Source: Bacteroides sp. (GTDB lineage Bacteria > Bacteroidota > Bacteroidia > Bacteroidales > SM23-62). From it: a DNA stretch of 56,650 nt. The stretch spans positions 1-56,650 of the forward strand of contig DRHS01000156.1 in the NCBI GenBank assembly GCA_011053095.1. Reading direction: 5' to 3'. Below are positions 17,696 through 27,208 of this stretch, in pieces (positions within the stretch are counted from its first letter, which is position 1; every line of letters starts with the position of its first letter). A program made the translations under genes and the position numbers. The notes under the pieces were generated by a model, which was not told the DNA's origin, searched no databases, and saw nothing but the letters and a program-made list of their open reading frames with translations.

Positions 17696-20392
17696 ATGAG
17701 AAATAATTTGTTTATACCTGGTATATTGTTTACTGCCTTTTCAGCAACATTTTGTCTGTTTAATAGCCCGGTGGCTTATTCACAAACTCCAGGTTTCTAT
17801 GCCTATTATACGAGGCTTGGTTTTGAGGACGGAAACAATACAGGGAAATATGCCGATATAGTCATCAATGTAAACCAACTCGGAGAATTTGTTTTTAGCC
17901 GGGAATACAGTTATTTGCCATATCTGCAAATTGGAAACTCCAAACATTTTGTTGACAAGATAATTCCAATTATTGGTGACGGACCGGCTGAAAGGCCCGA
18001 CAGAATAAATAAATGTTCATCTGTAAGAGTGATTGAGAACACATCCGATAAAATTATCATACACTGGAGATATGCCCCGGACCTGAACAGTGAAAATTTT
18101 ACAGATTTTAAGAGTAGTTATGGTGGGGATATTGGGAAATATTTTGCCGATTATGTAGATGAATATTTCACAATAAATCCTGATGGTTCTGTTATAAGAA
18201 CAGTCAAAAAGGGCTGTTATTCACTCGATGAGTGGAATGATCCTATGAATGCGACTACCCAGGCATTTGAACTTACATCCAAAGGTATTGTCAACAAAAG
18301 CACTACAACGGCAAAATTGCAGTCCATTCCTGGTGATCCGGTTAAGGGAACTGCCATTAAAAACGGTGGTAATAAATCCCCGGCTGCGTGGTGGAGGTTT
18401 GACGAAGGATTAAGTAAAAATTACAAGCTTACAAAAGAGAGTATTCAAGGCCATGATTGTGTCATCTCCGGTATGGATAGCTATTGGAGGGCAGGAGTGT
18501 CCGGAACAAGTTTGTCTTTTGATGGTTATACCAATAAGGTAAGCCTGCCTGCTTCCCAGGTACCTGAGATAAGTGGTGATTTCACAATCGAAGCCTGGAT
18601 CGCGCCCCAGGAATATTCATGGAACTGGTCAGGTATTGTTGATCATGACCAGGATAAGCGAGCCGGATATTCCCTGGGAATAAACCATTTGGGTCAGATC
18701 GGATTGCATGCATATATAGCGGGGGAATGGCAGGGATTGATCAGCAGTGAAAAGGTGGACCTGTTAAAATGGACACTGGTCACCGGTGTTTATGAAAAAA
18801 CAAAAGGATTTTCTATTTATTTCAATGGAGTATTAATGAATTCCAAGCCTGTATCGGGGGAGATATTGGATGCAAAAGAGCTGGACCTTTATATTGGCAT
18901 GGCTCATGAGAAACAATATCATTGGGCTTTTGAACGTAACGTCACAACATCATTTCTTTCCAATATGGTTTTCAGTGGATTGATCGATGAGGTCAGGATA
19001 TTTGACAGGGCCCTTGCATCATCAGAAATATCCACTGATTATCAGGCATTTAAACCTGACAACGTGCAACCTTTGCAGTATTGGGTTTTACCCGCCGGAC
19101 CAGAAAAGGCAGGCGGTTTTGGAGCTGCCTATACGAAACTTGAATGCAGTCCTGAATGGGATGGACTATGGCGTGTTGGTGAGTATACGGATATCCTTGT
19201 TTCTTTTGATGATAAACCCAGCCGCTTTGTATTCTGGAGGGGCACAAATTATCTTCCCAGCCTGGTTACAAAACCTGGTGCTGAAGGCATCTGGAATAGT
19301 GACCAGGGACCTGAAGATTATACAGACGAATGCTTTGAGCATATGTCAGATAAAATTTGCCGGTTCTCTCATGTTCGGCTAATTGAGAATACCGATGCCA
19401 GGGTAGTTGTTCACTGGCGCAATGCAAGCGTTAGTATTTCTTATGAGTGGCTGCAGGAAGATGAGAACGGATGGGGCTTATGGACCGATGAGTACTGGTA
19501 TATATATCCGGATGCTGTATCTGTACGGTATCAGGTGAGCGGACGTCTGGCCGATTTTCACGACATACAGACACAGCAAAATGAATTACTCAGCCAGCCC
19601 GGAACAAGACCGGAAGACATTGTTCCTTTTGATGCGATCACTCTTTCTAATTTGGAAGGGGAAACCGAGACATGGAATTACTCTGTTGGAAAGACCTTCA
19701 GGAACGGGGCAGCGATTGGTGGGAATAAAAATCTTGTCTATATGAATCTCAAATCCGAATACAAACATTTTAATATTGGTGAGGTCGGTTCAAATTGGCG
19801 CCCCTATAGTCAATGGCAATCTATGAGGCTTGGACCGGGATTATCGAGATATAATACATGGAACCATTATCCTTTCGGAATTTTGCCCAGTGATGGTACC
19901 GTAAGAACCGGAACAGACCGGGTAAGCAGTTCCTGCCTTGGCACATTAGATGGATTGCATCATCTTCTGGATGATGGCCGGACGGAGGCATATAATATTT
20001 ATGGGATGACCAATCTTCCTGCTTCTGATTTGAAGATGCTTAACCGTTCATGGAACAGCGCAGCTGCAATTACAGATTTGAACCGATGTGAAAGCAGTGG
20101 ATATGACAAGAGACAAAGGGCATACCTTATTAATAAAGAATCAGACGGATTTTCATTCAGTCTTCAAGGTTCTGAGACAGAGCCTATTGTGAATCCTTGT
20201 TTTGTAATTAAGGACTGGGGCAGCCAGTCTTTGGCAGACCTGGAAATCAATGGGGAAAAGATAATCCCGGACAGAAATTTCCGCCAGGGTATCATAAGGG
20301 ATACGGACGGCACAGAAACGATGATCATCTGGATCAGGCAAGAATCACTACAACCGGTAAATTATAAAATCCAGTCCAGCGCCAGCTTATAG
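17696..20392 (+). CDS. LamG-domain exported protein of unrecognised family (copy 3 of 3, with partial internal duplication)
   Basis: An 898-residue relative of the 4793 and 6859 products with a different architecture. A signal peptide (to about residue 30) is followed by a half-copy of the conserved module at about 32-190 (FYAYYTRL, ADIVINVNQ, SVRVIENTSDKIIIHWRYAP, DEYFTINPDGSVIRT). LamG follows at about 228-450 (FTIEAWIAPQEYSWNW, GLIDEVRIFDRALAS), and the complete module runs from about 472 to the end (FGAAYTKL, FWRGTNY, CFEHMSDKICRFSHVR, IENTDARVVVHWRNA, DEYWYIYPDA, GYDKRQRAYL, NPCFVIKDW). The N-terminal half-copy lacks the CFEHM block and has lost many aromatic residues. It follows the MGH1-like gene by 34 bases and ends 4 bases before the convergent minus-strand gene. 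The function is unknown. Confidence 0.83.
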   Translation: MRNNLFIPGILFTAFSATFCLFNSPVAYSQTPGFYAYYTRLGFEDGNNTGKYADIVINVNQLGEFVFSREYSYLPYLQIGNSKHFVDKIIPIIGDGPAERPDRINKCSSVRVIENTSDKIIIHWRYAPDLNSENFTDFKSSYGGDIGKYFADYVDEYFTINPDGSVIRTVKKGCYSLDEWNDPMNATTQAFELTSKGIVNKSTTTAKLQSIPGDPVKGTAIKNGGNKSPAAWWRFDEGLSKNYKLTKESIQGHDCVISGMDSYWRAGVSGTSLSFDGYTNKVSLPASQVPEISGDFTIEAWIAPQEYSWNWSGIVDHDQDKRAGYSLGINHLGQIGLHAYIAGEWQGLISSEKVDLLKWTLVTGVYEKTKGFSIYFNGVLMNSKPVSGEILDAKELDLYIGMAHEKQYHWAFERNVTTSFLSNMVFSGLIDEVRIFDRALASSEISTDYQAFKPDNVQPLQYWVLPAGPEKAGGFGAAYTKLECSPEWDGLWRVGEYTDILVSFDDKPSRFVFWRGTNYLPSLVTKPGAEGIWNSDQGPEDYTDECFEHMSDKICRFSHVRLIENTDARVVVHWRNASVSISYEWLQEDENGWGLWTDEYWYIYPDAVSVRYQVSGRLADFHDIQTQQNELLSQPGTRPEDIVPFDAITLSNLEGETETWNYSVGKTFRNGAAIGGNKNLVYMNLKSEYKHFNIGEVGSNWRPYSQWQSMRLGPGLSRYNTWNHYPFGILPSDGTVRTGTDRVSSSCLGTLDGLHHLLDDGRTEAYNIYGMTNLPASDLKMLNRSWNSAAAITDLNRCESSGYDKRQRAYLINKESDGFSFSLQGSETEPIVNPCFVIKDWGSQSLADLEINGEKIIPDRNFRQGIIRDTDGTETMIIWIRQESLQPVNYKIQSSASL

Positions 20393-20396
20393 GAGA

Positions 20397-23033
20397 CTAG
20401 TATAGGTTGGGAGATTTTCCATCCAGGATAATTAGTTCCCGACTCAGGGTATCCTTACCCACCAGCAACTGCATGCTGTAGGATCCGGATTCAAGAAATG
20501 TTTCATAATGAATGAAATAAGGTTGATCGCTATCTTCCCTTTTGTATATCAGGTCCCAGCGAATCTCGTTAAATCCTTCCTGGCCATCCAGCCTGGTGGA
20601 CCAGACCAACTCATTCCCTGGATTCATAAGTTCAAGTGACACCTGCTGGGAAGTAGATAGCCAGAAGCTGATAGGTACCTTTTTGAGGGTACGGTAATCG
20701 GGTTTCCCTCGGGTGTCATTTTGCCAGGGACGGTGAACCGCCGGGATTTTAAACAAATGGTTCTCCTCAGGGCCTGCTTTATCTGAATATCCTGTCTGAA
20801 TTGGTTTAATATTCATTTTATAAATACCACGGCCATGGGTTGCAGCAATCAGGTCCATAGACGGCTCATGTATCTCCATATCTGCAATGCTTGCTGCCGG
20901 CATATTCTTCCCCAGATATGACCATTGATTGCCCCGGTCAGTTGAGATATAGACCCCCCTGTACATCCCGGCGTAAAGAATATTTTCATTTGTCGGATCC
21001 TCAAGGATTACGTTTGCAGGTTCATCCGGAAGCTTTGATCCCAGTGATCTCCAGTTTTCCCCGTAATTTTCTGATACATACAGGTAATTGCCCAGGTCAT
21101 CGTAATTGATTCCCGTAATTGCCATATATACCCTCTTTTTATTAAACCTTGAGGGACAAATACTCAAGATGTAATTATCCGGGATCCCTTTCGATTGTTC
21201 CTTCCATGACAGGCCATCGTCTTGCGATACCCAGAATGCTCCCCTGTCGGTACCCAAATAGAGCAGTCCGGGTTGTAACGGTGACTCCGCCAATGCTCCT
21301 GCTGCTGTTGATTTTTTTGTTTCAACAGAGGACAGGGAAAGATCTCCACTGATCAGTTCCCAATGATCACCACGATCGGTACTCTTAAAGACAAAATTGC
21401 CTGCATGGTAAAGTGTTTTGGAATGATGTGCTGATATGAAATATGGGGTGACAAAATTAAACCGGAGGCTATCCCCGTATTCTTCAGGCAGCTCTGGCCT
21501 GATGGAAGTCGAACTGTCTATTGCCATGTTTAAGCGTCTGGCAGCACCATTTTGAGCGCTGAAGTACACTGTATTGGGATCTTCCGGATCGACCTGCGTT
21601 ACACAGCCGTCGCCTCCGTTCCAGGCATCTATCCAGAGATATTTCCACCTGTCAGGAAAAGCGGGATTCCATTCTTCCGGTGGACCATATACAGTGGCAT
21701 CATCCTGGACGCCTCCATAGATTTGATATGGAGTCTGATGATCCAGCGTGATGTCATAAAATTCACCGGCAGGAATGTTGTTATAATGCATCCAGGATTT
21801 ACCCCTGTCATAACTGATGTACAATCCACCGTCATTCCCCAGGGCAAGGTGATCGGGATTACCGGGATGGATCCAGAGCTCACAATGATCGAGATGGAGT
21901 CCATGGGCTGCACTGGGTGTAATATGTGCCACATCACCTCCCATTATGGCAAATGTTTTCCCTCCATCAGCACTGTGAGCCAGCCTTACACCCAGCGCAA
22001 ATATTTCATCATCATTCGCCGGACTCACATAAATATCTGTAAAATACCAGCCTATTACCGAAAAAATCTTCAGGTCTTCCTGGTGGGTCCTTTCCCAGTG
22101 CAATCCTCCATCGAGGGTTTTATACACCTCGGCTGCATCGTCATTTTCATTGCTCCGGTTATCAACCAGTACATAGGCTTTGTCAGGATTGGTATAGGAT
22201 ACGGCCAGACCCATTCTACCGGTCCCATACCCCTGCGGCAAACCGATGTTACGCGCTGACCAGGTCTTTCCACCATCGCTGCTCCTGTAAACTCCGCTGT
22301 TGGGACCGCTGACACCCGGATTATTCTCCCACATGGAAGCATACAGGATATCAGGATCTGAAGGAGAGATGACAATATCATTGGCGCCGGTTTGATCATC
22401 ATTATAAAGAACTTGTTTCCAGGATTCTCCTCCATCATTTGTGCGAAAAACGCCCCTGTTCTCATTCTTGGACCAAAAATGCCCAAGCACACTCACCAGG
22501 ACGATATCAGGATTATGGGGGTGAACGGCAATCTCTCCAATATGCCAGGAATCATCAAGTCCAAGGTGCCTCCAGGTTTCGCCGGCATCATCCGACCGGT
22601 AGATACCTGTCCCCGGCATGGTAAAATTCCTTGCTTTTTTGAGGCTTTCTCCCGTCCCCACATAAATGATATTGGGATTTGACGGAGCAAGTGCAAAATC
22701 CCCTATCCCAAGCGATGGCTGGCCTTCAAAAATCGGTTTCCAGGATATGCCATGGTTAACCGACTTCCATAAATTGCCGGAACCAAATGCAATATACATG
22801 GTACCCGGATGCTCAGGGTCGAGTTGTACGGCCTCCACACGTGCTGAATTCAGTGTTGGTCCAAGGCTTATCCAGTCCAATTTAAAGACCGTCTCCATTT
22901 TCATCAAACGATGCATTTCAAAGGAAGCAACCAGGGGAGAAACCGGCTGCTGCGCAAGCATGGTCATGTGAGGTAGAATGATTAGGAGGAGGGCCAGGAC
23001 TTTCTTGACAGGGCTGATCATTTTCATATTCAC
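20397..23033 (-). CDS. Exported Asp-box (BNR/sortilin-like) beta-propeller protein, paralog
   Basis: An 878-residue protein, the only gene on the minus strand. A signal peptide (VKKVLALLLIILPHMTMLAQ) is followed by many Asp boxes: YRSDDAGETW, FRTNDGGESW, YRSSDGGKTW, YKTLDGGLHW, ISYDRGKSW, VSENYGENW and ISTDRGNQW. It aligns block by block with the 13434 product (WISLGPTLNSARVEAV, LGHFWSKNENRGVFRT, LGNDGGLYISYDRG, LPDEPANVILEDP, AATHGRGIYKMNI), so the two are paralogs, although clearly diverged. A C-terminal beta domain may mediate surface attachment or binding. No catalytic sialidase residues were recognised. It is divergent from the sulfatase at 23171 across 137 bases and convergent with the LamG gene. 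Confidence 0.82.
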   Translation of the reverse strand: MNMKMISPVKKVLALLLIILPHMTMLAQQPVSPLVASFEMHRLMKMETVFKLDWISLGPTLNSARVEAVQLDPEHPGTMYIAFGSGNLWKSVNHGISWKPIFEGQPSLGIGDFALAPSNPNIIYVGTGESLKKARNFTMPGTGIYRSDDAGETWRHLGLDDSWHIGEIAVHPHNPDIVLVSVLGHFWSKNENRGVFRTNDGGESWKQVLYNDDQTGANDIVISPSDPDILYASMWENNPGVSGPNSGVYRSSDGGKTWSARNIGLPQGYGTGRMGLAVSYTNPDKAYVLVDNRSNENDDAAEVYKTLDGGLHWERTHQEDLKIFSVIGWYFTDIYVSPANDDEIFALGVRLAHSADGGKTFAIMGGDVAHITPSAAHGLHLDHCELWIHPGNPDHLALGNDGGLYISYDRGKSWMHYNNIPAGEFYDITLDHQTPYQIYGGVQDDATVYGPPEEWNPAFPDRWKYLWIDAWNGGDGCVTQVDPEDPNTVYFSAQNGAARRLNMAIDSSTSIRPELPEEYGDSLRFNFVTPYFISAHHSKTLYHAGNFVFKSTDRGDHWELISGDLSLSSVETKKSTAAGALAESPLQPGLLYLGTDRGAFWVSQDDGLSWKEQSKGIPDNYILSICPSRFNKKRVYMAITGINYDDLGNYLYVSENYGENWRSLGSKLPDEPANVILEDPTNENILYAGMYRGVYISTDRGNQWSYLGKNMPAASIADMEIHEPSMDLIAATHGRGIYKMNIKPIQTGYSDKAGPEENHLFKIPAVHRPWQNDTRGKPDYRTLKKVPISFWLSTSQQVSLELMNPGNELVWSTRLDGQEGFNEIRWDLIYKREDSDQPYFIHYETFLESGSYSMQLLVGKDTLSRELIILDGKSPNLY

Positions 23034-23170
23034 GGATTGATATCACAAGTATAGCATAAATTATGTTATGCATATCCACGGAATCTCCTGTCACTGCAAG
23101 TATTTTATAATAATTTGATTATTTTTATTACCCGGTTACGCATCCTTTTTATTATTCCAATCTACGGGTT
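23034..23170. promoter_or_regulatory. Divergent intergenic region, presumed promoters for both flanking genes
   Basis: This 137-base A/T-rich gap separates the start codons of the minus-strand propeller gene and the plus-strand sulfatase, so promoters in both directions are expected here. On the minus strand TATACTTG (complement of 23046-23053) is one base away from the Bacteroidota -7 consensus TAnnTTTG, but no convincing -33 TTG was found at the right distance. On the plus strand no close match was seen. Confidence 0.4.
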
Positions 23171-24736
23171 ATGTTTACAAAAATTATTCAAGGATTTTGT
23201 CAACTTTTACAGGCCGGTTTTTTATTATTGCTTTCTTCCTGTGGAACTGAATCAGAGATAATCGATAAGCCAAATGTTCTGTTTATCTCCGTGGATGATC
23301 TCAATGACTGGATCGAACCACTGGGCGGACACCCCCAGGCCATTACTCCAAATCTCAACCGGCTTGCAGAGGGATCCGTAAATTTCAGTCAGGCCTACTG
23401 CAGCAGTCCCGGGTGCAACCCGTCCAGGACATCGGTCATGACGGGTCTGGCACCCTATACTTCAGGTGTTTATTCAAATTACCAGGATTGGCGGGAGCTG
23501 ATCCCGGACCGGATATCCATGGGTACTTATTTCAGGAAACATGGATATTATTCCAGCGGAGCCGGAAAGATATTTCATTATTTCATGGTAGACTCTGCCT
23601 GCTGGGACGAATACTGGCCTTCGCAGAAGCAAAATATGCCGGTTGATTACCCGGTGAATCCGGATAAGCATGATAGCTCAACCTACAATATGCCGGTGTT
23701 TGAAAACATGTACATGAGTTTTGACTGGGAAGCCCTGCAGACCGAAGACAAGCAGATGGGAGACTTTAAATCCGTCGAATATATTGCTGGGCAACTCCGC
23801 AAAGACCATGATAAACCATTTTTCCTGGCCTGTGGTATTTACAGGCCACATCTGCCATGGTATGTGCCACAGAAGTACTTTGATATGTTTCCGCTTGAGT
23901 CCATTCAATTGCCGGTAATACTTGAAAACGACCTGGATGATGTTGGAGACCGCTCCAGGGATATTGCCTACAGGGGAGGGGGGTATCACCAGCATGTCCT
24001 GGAAGCGGGACAGTGGGAGATGGCAGTCCAGGCTTATCTTGCATCCATTGCCTTTGCGGATGCCATGTTGGGCAGATTGCTGGATGCCCTGGAAGGAAGT
24101 CAATTCGCTGATAATACGGTAGTTGTACTATGGTCCGATCATGGGTGGCAATTGGGGGAAAAGGAACATTGGAGGAAATTTGCATTGTGGGAGAATGTTG
24201 TTCAATCGGTACTGATGATCAAAGTTCCCGAAGGAACACCCGGTTTACCTGAAGGCTCCTCTGATGGATCCAACTGCAGGCGGATTGTTTCCCTTCAGGA
24301 TATTTATCCCAGCCTGCTGGAAATATGTGGCTTGCCTGCCAGGGATGAAATCGACGGACGAAGCCTGGTCCCCCTGTTACGGGATCCGGGAAGGACATGG
24401 GATTACCCGGCCCTTACAACTTATGATTTCAGTGAATTCTCAGTGCGAAACGAGAGATGGAGGTATACCGTTTTAATAGATGGTAGCGAAGAGTTGTATG
24501 ATCATAGCAGGGATCCCGAAGAATGGACAAACCTTGCAAATAATCCGGAATTCCAGGATGTCAAAAAGGAAATGGCCGGGTATATCCCGAAAAATCCAGC
24601 CCCCCTGAAAGAAACCTCCCTCAAATTGCAGCCACATCACCTTCCTCCGTTTAAATCCAGTGAGGAATACTGGGACTGGAGAAACCATGGAAAAGACTAT
24701 AAATATTTCATTGAGAAATACTGGAATCAAAAATAA
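23171..24736 (+). CDS. Type I sulfatase, iduronate-2-sulfatase-like, lipoprotein
   Basis: A 521-residue sulfatase with a lipoprotein signal (lipobox LSSC, Cys24). Metal-binding Asp42-Asp43 are in ISVDDLNDW. The formylglycine Cys is Cys82 in the C-N-P-S-R signature, and SGAGKIFH replaces the usual GKWH. The combination DDLNDW...GCNPSR...GKIFH is typical of the iduronate-2-sulfatase-like branch. Further markers are GIYRPHLPWYVPQKYFD, LWSDHGWQLGEKEHWRKFALWE and EIDGRSLVPLL. It is likely a surface or periplasmic exo-sulfatase acting on a 2-O-sulfated residue, but this is only family inference. It is the first gene of a plus-strand group; the canonical GH95 starts 5 bases after its stop, which suggests removal of sulfate before fucose release. 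Confidence 0.92.
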   Translation: MFTKIIQGFCQLLQAGFLLLLSSCGTESEIIDKPNVLFISVDDLNDWIEPLGGHPQAITPNLNRLAEGSVNFSQAYCSSPGCNPSRTSVMTGLAPYTSGVYSNYQDWRELIPDRISMGTYFRKHGYYSSGAGKIFHYFMVDSACWDEYWPSQKQNMPVDYPVNPDKHDSSTYNMPVFENMYMSFDWEALQTEDKQMGDFKSVEYIAGQLRKDHDKPFFLACGIYRPHLPWYVPQKYFDMFPLESIQLPVILENDLDDVGDRSRDIAYRGGGYHQHVLEAGQWEMAVQAYLASIAFADAMLGRLLDALEGSQFADNTVVVLWSDHGWQLGEKEHWRKFALWENVVQSVLMIKVPEGTPGLPEGSSDGSNCRRIVSLQDIYPSLLEICGLPARDEIDGRSLVPLLRDPGRTWDYPALTTYDFSEFSVRNERWRYTVLIDGSEELYDHSRDPEEWTNLANNPEFQDVKKEMAGYIPKNPAPLKETSLKLQPHHLPPFKSSEEYWDWRNHGKDYKYFIEKYWNQK

Positions 24737-24741
24737 GTATC

Positions 24742-27180
24742 ATGAGAACCTCATATCTTCTTCTGTCAATCAGTTTAATAATTAACATTTTAGGTACCCG
24801 GGCCCAGACAAATAGAAATGTACTCTGGTATGATGAACCTGCCCAGGTATGGACAGAGGCTTTGCCCATTGGCAATGGCCGATTTGGTGGGATGGTTTAT
24901 GGCGGAGTGATTGATGACAGGATACAATTAAATGAAGAAACGATCTGGTCGGGTGGACCCTATGAGCCTGAGCTCCTGGGCAAAGGGGCAGAAGCCCTCC
25001 CGGAGATACGAGAGCTGGTTTTTCAGGAAAAATTCCGGGAAGCACAGAAAGTGTTTTATGAGGCCATGGAGACAAAGCCTCAACACCACCAGAAATACCA
25101 GACCCTGGGAAGCCTCCATTTGAAATTTTTTGGATTTGGAGACCTGACAGATCACGGGAGTCAGCTCTGGAAATACCGGAGGGAACTGGATATTGATTCT
25201 GCAATTGTACGTGTTTCTGTTACGATTGGAAATGTCACCTACACAAGGGAATATTTTTCGAGTCCGGTTGATAATGTAATGATCATACGGCTGACAGCAA
25301 GTCAACCTGGCAGGATTTCATTCGAAGCCAATCTGACAGGTAAAAAGAATCAACAATATCCTGGTGATGAGTACTTTATGTCTGAAGCCCAGGAAACCAA
25401 TACCTTGATCCTGCGCGGACGAAATGCATCTTATGAGGGTGTGAAAGGCCAGGTGGAATACCAGTGCCGTGCAATGATAAACACCAGTGGAGGGCAAACC
25501 AGTGTTGTTGAGGACAGGGTCAGGGTCGAAAATGCTGATGAGGTAATGATAGTGATTTCTGCGGCTACAAATTTTGTAAATTATAAAGATGTAAGTGCTG
25601 ATCCTGAAAAAAGAGTCCTCTCTCACCTGGAGAATATTCAGGTCAAATCTTACGCCGATCTCAAAAAGGATCATGTGGCGGAACATTCCCGTTTAATGAA
25701 AAGGGTGAGCCTGTCTTTTGGAAGGTCATGGAAGGATGATCTTCCTACGGATGAAAGGATTAAAAGGTACAAGGAAGGAGATGATCCCAATCTGGTAGCC
25801 CTGTTTTTTCAATTTGGGAGATATCTACTGATTAGCAGCTCCAGACCCGGGACACAGCCTCCAAGTCTGCAGGGTATCTGGAATGAGAGTATGAACCCTG
25901 CCTGGGGAGGAAAATACACTACCAACATCAACCTGCAAATGAATTACTGGCCTGTAGATGTTACAAACCTTGCGGAGTGTTTTGAGCCACTTTATGAATT
26001 TATCGAAGACCTGGCTGAAACAGGTTCCAGAACGGCAAAACTACATTACGGTGTAAACGGATGGGTGCATCATTTTAATACCGATATCTGGAGGCCGACG
26101 GCACCAATGGGCTGGGATGGTTACTTTGGTACGTGGCATGCCGCAGGAGGTTGGTTTGCAAGTCATCTCTGGGAACATTACCTCTTTACAGATAACCGGG
26201 AATACCTTGAAAAAGCCTATCCGTTGATCAAGGGTTCCGCGCAATTTTTCCTTGAATCCATGGTGGTCCATCCAGAAACGGGCTGGCTTGTTACCTGTCC
26301 TTCGAGCTCTCCTGAAAATTGGTATAAAGTAGGATTGAATCCACGGGTATGGGACTATCAAAAATTCGAAAATAATGAGATGACAACCATTTGCGCAGGT
26401 CCGACCGTAGATATGGAAATAATCAGGTATTTATTTCAGGCCTGTTCCGATGCAGGAGAAATTTTGGATCTAGACCCTGAATTCAGGAAAAAACTGGCAG
26501 CAGCCACGGAAGAACTTGCTCCTGTCCAGGTCGGTAAACACGGACAGCTGCAAGAATGGCTTGATGATTGGGATGATCCCAATGACCGGCACCGGCACAT
26601 TTCACAATTATGGGGTGTTTATCCTGGCAATACCATCATCCTGGAAAATGATCCGGGATTGGCTAGGGCGGCCAGGGTCTCCCTCCTTCAGAGGGGAGAT
26701 GGGGGGACTGGTTGGGCCATGGCCTGGAAATTAGGTTTATGGTCCAGGTTAAAAGATCCCGGCCATGTTAAAATACTCCTGGATAATATTTTCAATCCGG
26801 AAGGTGAACACTCCCCGGGATCCGGGTATACAGGAGGTGTATTGCCAAATTTGTTTGTGGACCATCCTCCTTTCCAGATAGATGGGAATTTCGGGGGCAC
26901 TGCCAGTATTGCAGAGATCCTGTTGCAATCCCATAACAAAGAAATCGAACTTTTGCCTGCACTCCCGGACAATCTTGCTACAGGTGAGGTGAAAGGTCTG
27001 CTTGCCAGGGGAGGATTCGAGGTGGACATCAAGTGGGAAGAGGGAAAATTAGTTGAATCAGTCATCCATTCCAATCAGGACGGTCCCTGTCGTATCAGAT
27101 ACCTTGGTAAGGTGGTGAGTATAAACCTTAAGAAGGGAATCAAATATAAGCTAAACCGTGAACTAAAATTAGTTCAGTAA
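24742..27180 (+). CDS. GH95 family alpha-L-fucosidase, exported
   Basis: An 812-residue protein with a signal peptide (to about RAQ at residue 22) and complete GH95 architecture. The N-terminal beta domain starts at NVLWYDEPAQVWTEALPIGNG. The (alpha/alpha)6 barrel carries the N-x-N pair Asn395/Asn397 in TNINLQMNYW, the general acid Glu605 in LQEWLDDWDDP, HRHISQLWGVYPG, RGDGGTGWAMAWK, and Asp714 in PFQIDGNFGG. These match the Asn, Asn, Glu and Asp roles established for the Bifidobacterium AfcA family archetype. The expected reaction is inverting hydrolysis of terminal alpha-1,2-L-fucose or a close analogue. Length is normal for the family. It is packed between a sulfatase (5 bases) and GH127 (28 bases) in one apparent operon. 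Confidence 0.95.
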   Translation: MRTSYLLLSISLIINILGTRAQTNRNVLWYDEPAQVWTEALPIGNGRFGGMVYGGVIDDRIQLNEETIWSGGPYEPELLGKGAEALPEIRELVFQEKFREAQKVFYEAMETKPQHHQKYQTLGSLHLKFFGFGDLTDHGSQLWKYRRELDIDSAIVRVSVTIGNVTYTREYFSSPVDNVMIIRLTASQPGRISFEANLTGKKNQQYPGDEYFMSEAQETNTLILRGRNASYEGVKGQVEYQCRAMINTSGGQTSVVEDRVRVENADEVMIVISAATNFVNYKDVSADPEKRVLSHLENIQVKSYADLKKDHVAEHSRLMKRVSLSFGRSWKDDLPTDERIKRYKEGDDPNLVALFFQFGRYLLISSSRPGTQPPSLQGIWNESMNPAWGGKYTTNINLQMNYWPVDVTNLAECFEPLYEFIEDLAETGSRTAKLHYGVNGWVHHFNTDIWRPTAPMGWDGYFGTWHAAGGWFASHLWEHYLFTDNREYLEKAYPLIKGSAQFFLESMVVHPETGWLVTCPSSSPENWYKVGLNPRVWDYQKFENNEMTTICAGPTVDMEIIRYLFQACSDAGEILDLDPEFRKKLAAATEELAPVQVGKHGQLQEWLDDWDDPNDRHRHISQLWGVYPGNTIILENDPGLARAARVSLLQRGDGGTGWAMAWKLGLWSRLKDPGHVKILLDNIFNPEGEHSPGSGYTGGVLPNLFVDHPPFQIDGNFGGTASIAEILLQSHNKEIELLPALPDNLATGEVKGLLARGGFEVDIKWEEGKLVESVIHSNQDGPCRIRYLGKVVSINLKKGIKYKLNRELKLVQ

Positions 27181-27208
27181 ATACCGTTAATTCTAATTCA
27201 ATCAAGCA

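Noticed and set aside
21552-22259. A 235-codon open frame on the plus strand, antisense to the propeller gene.
   Set aside because: It lies wholly inside a gene with many conserved Asp boxes, has no recognisable domain and arises from codon bias on the opposite strand.
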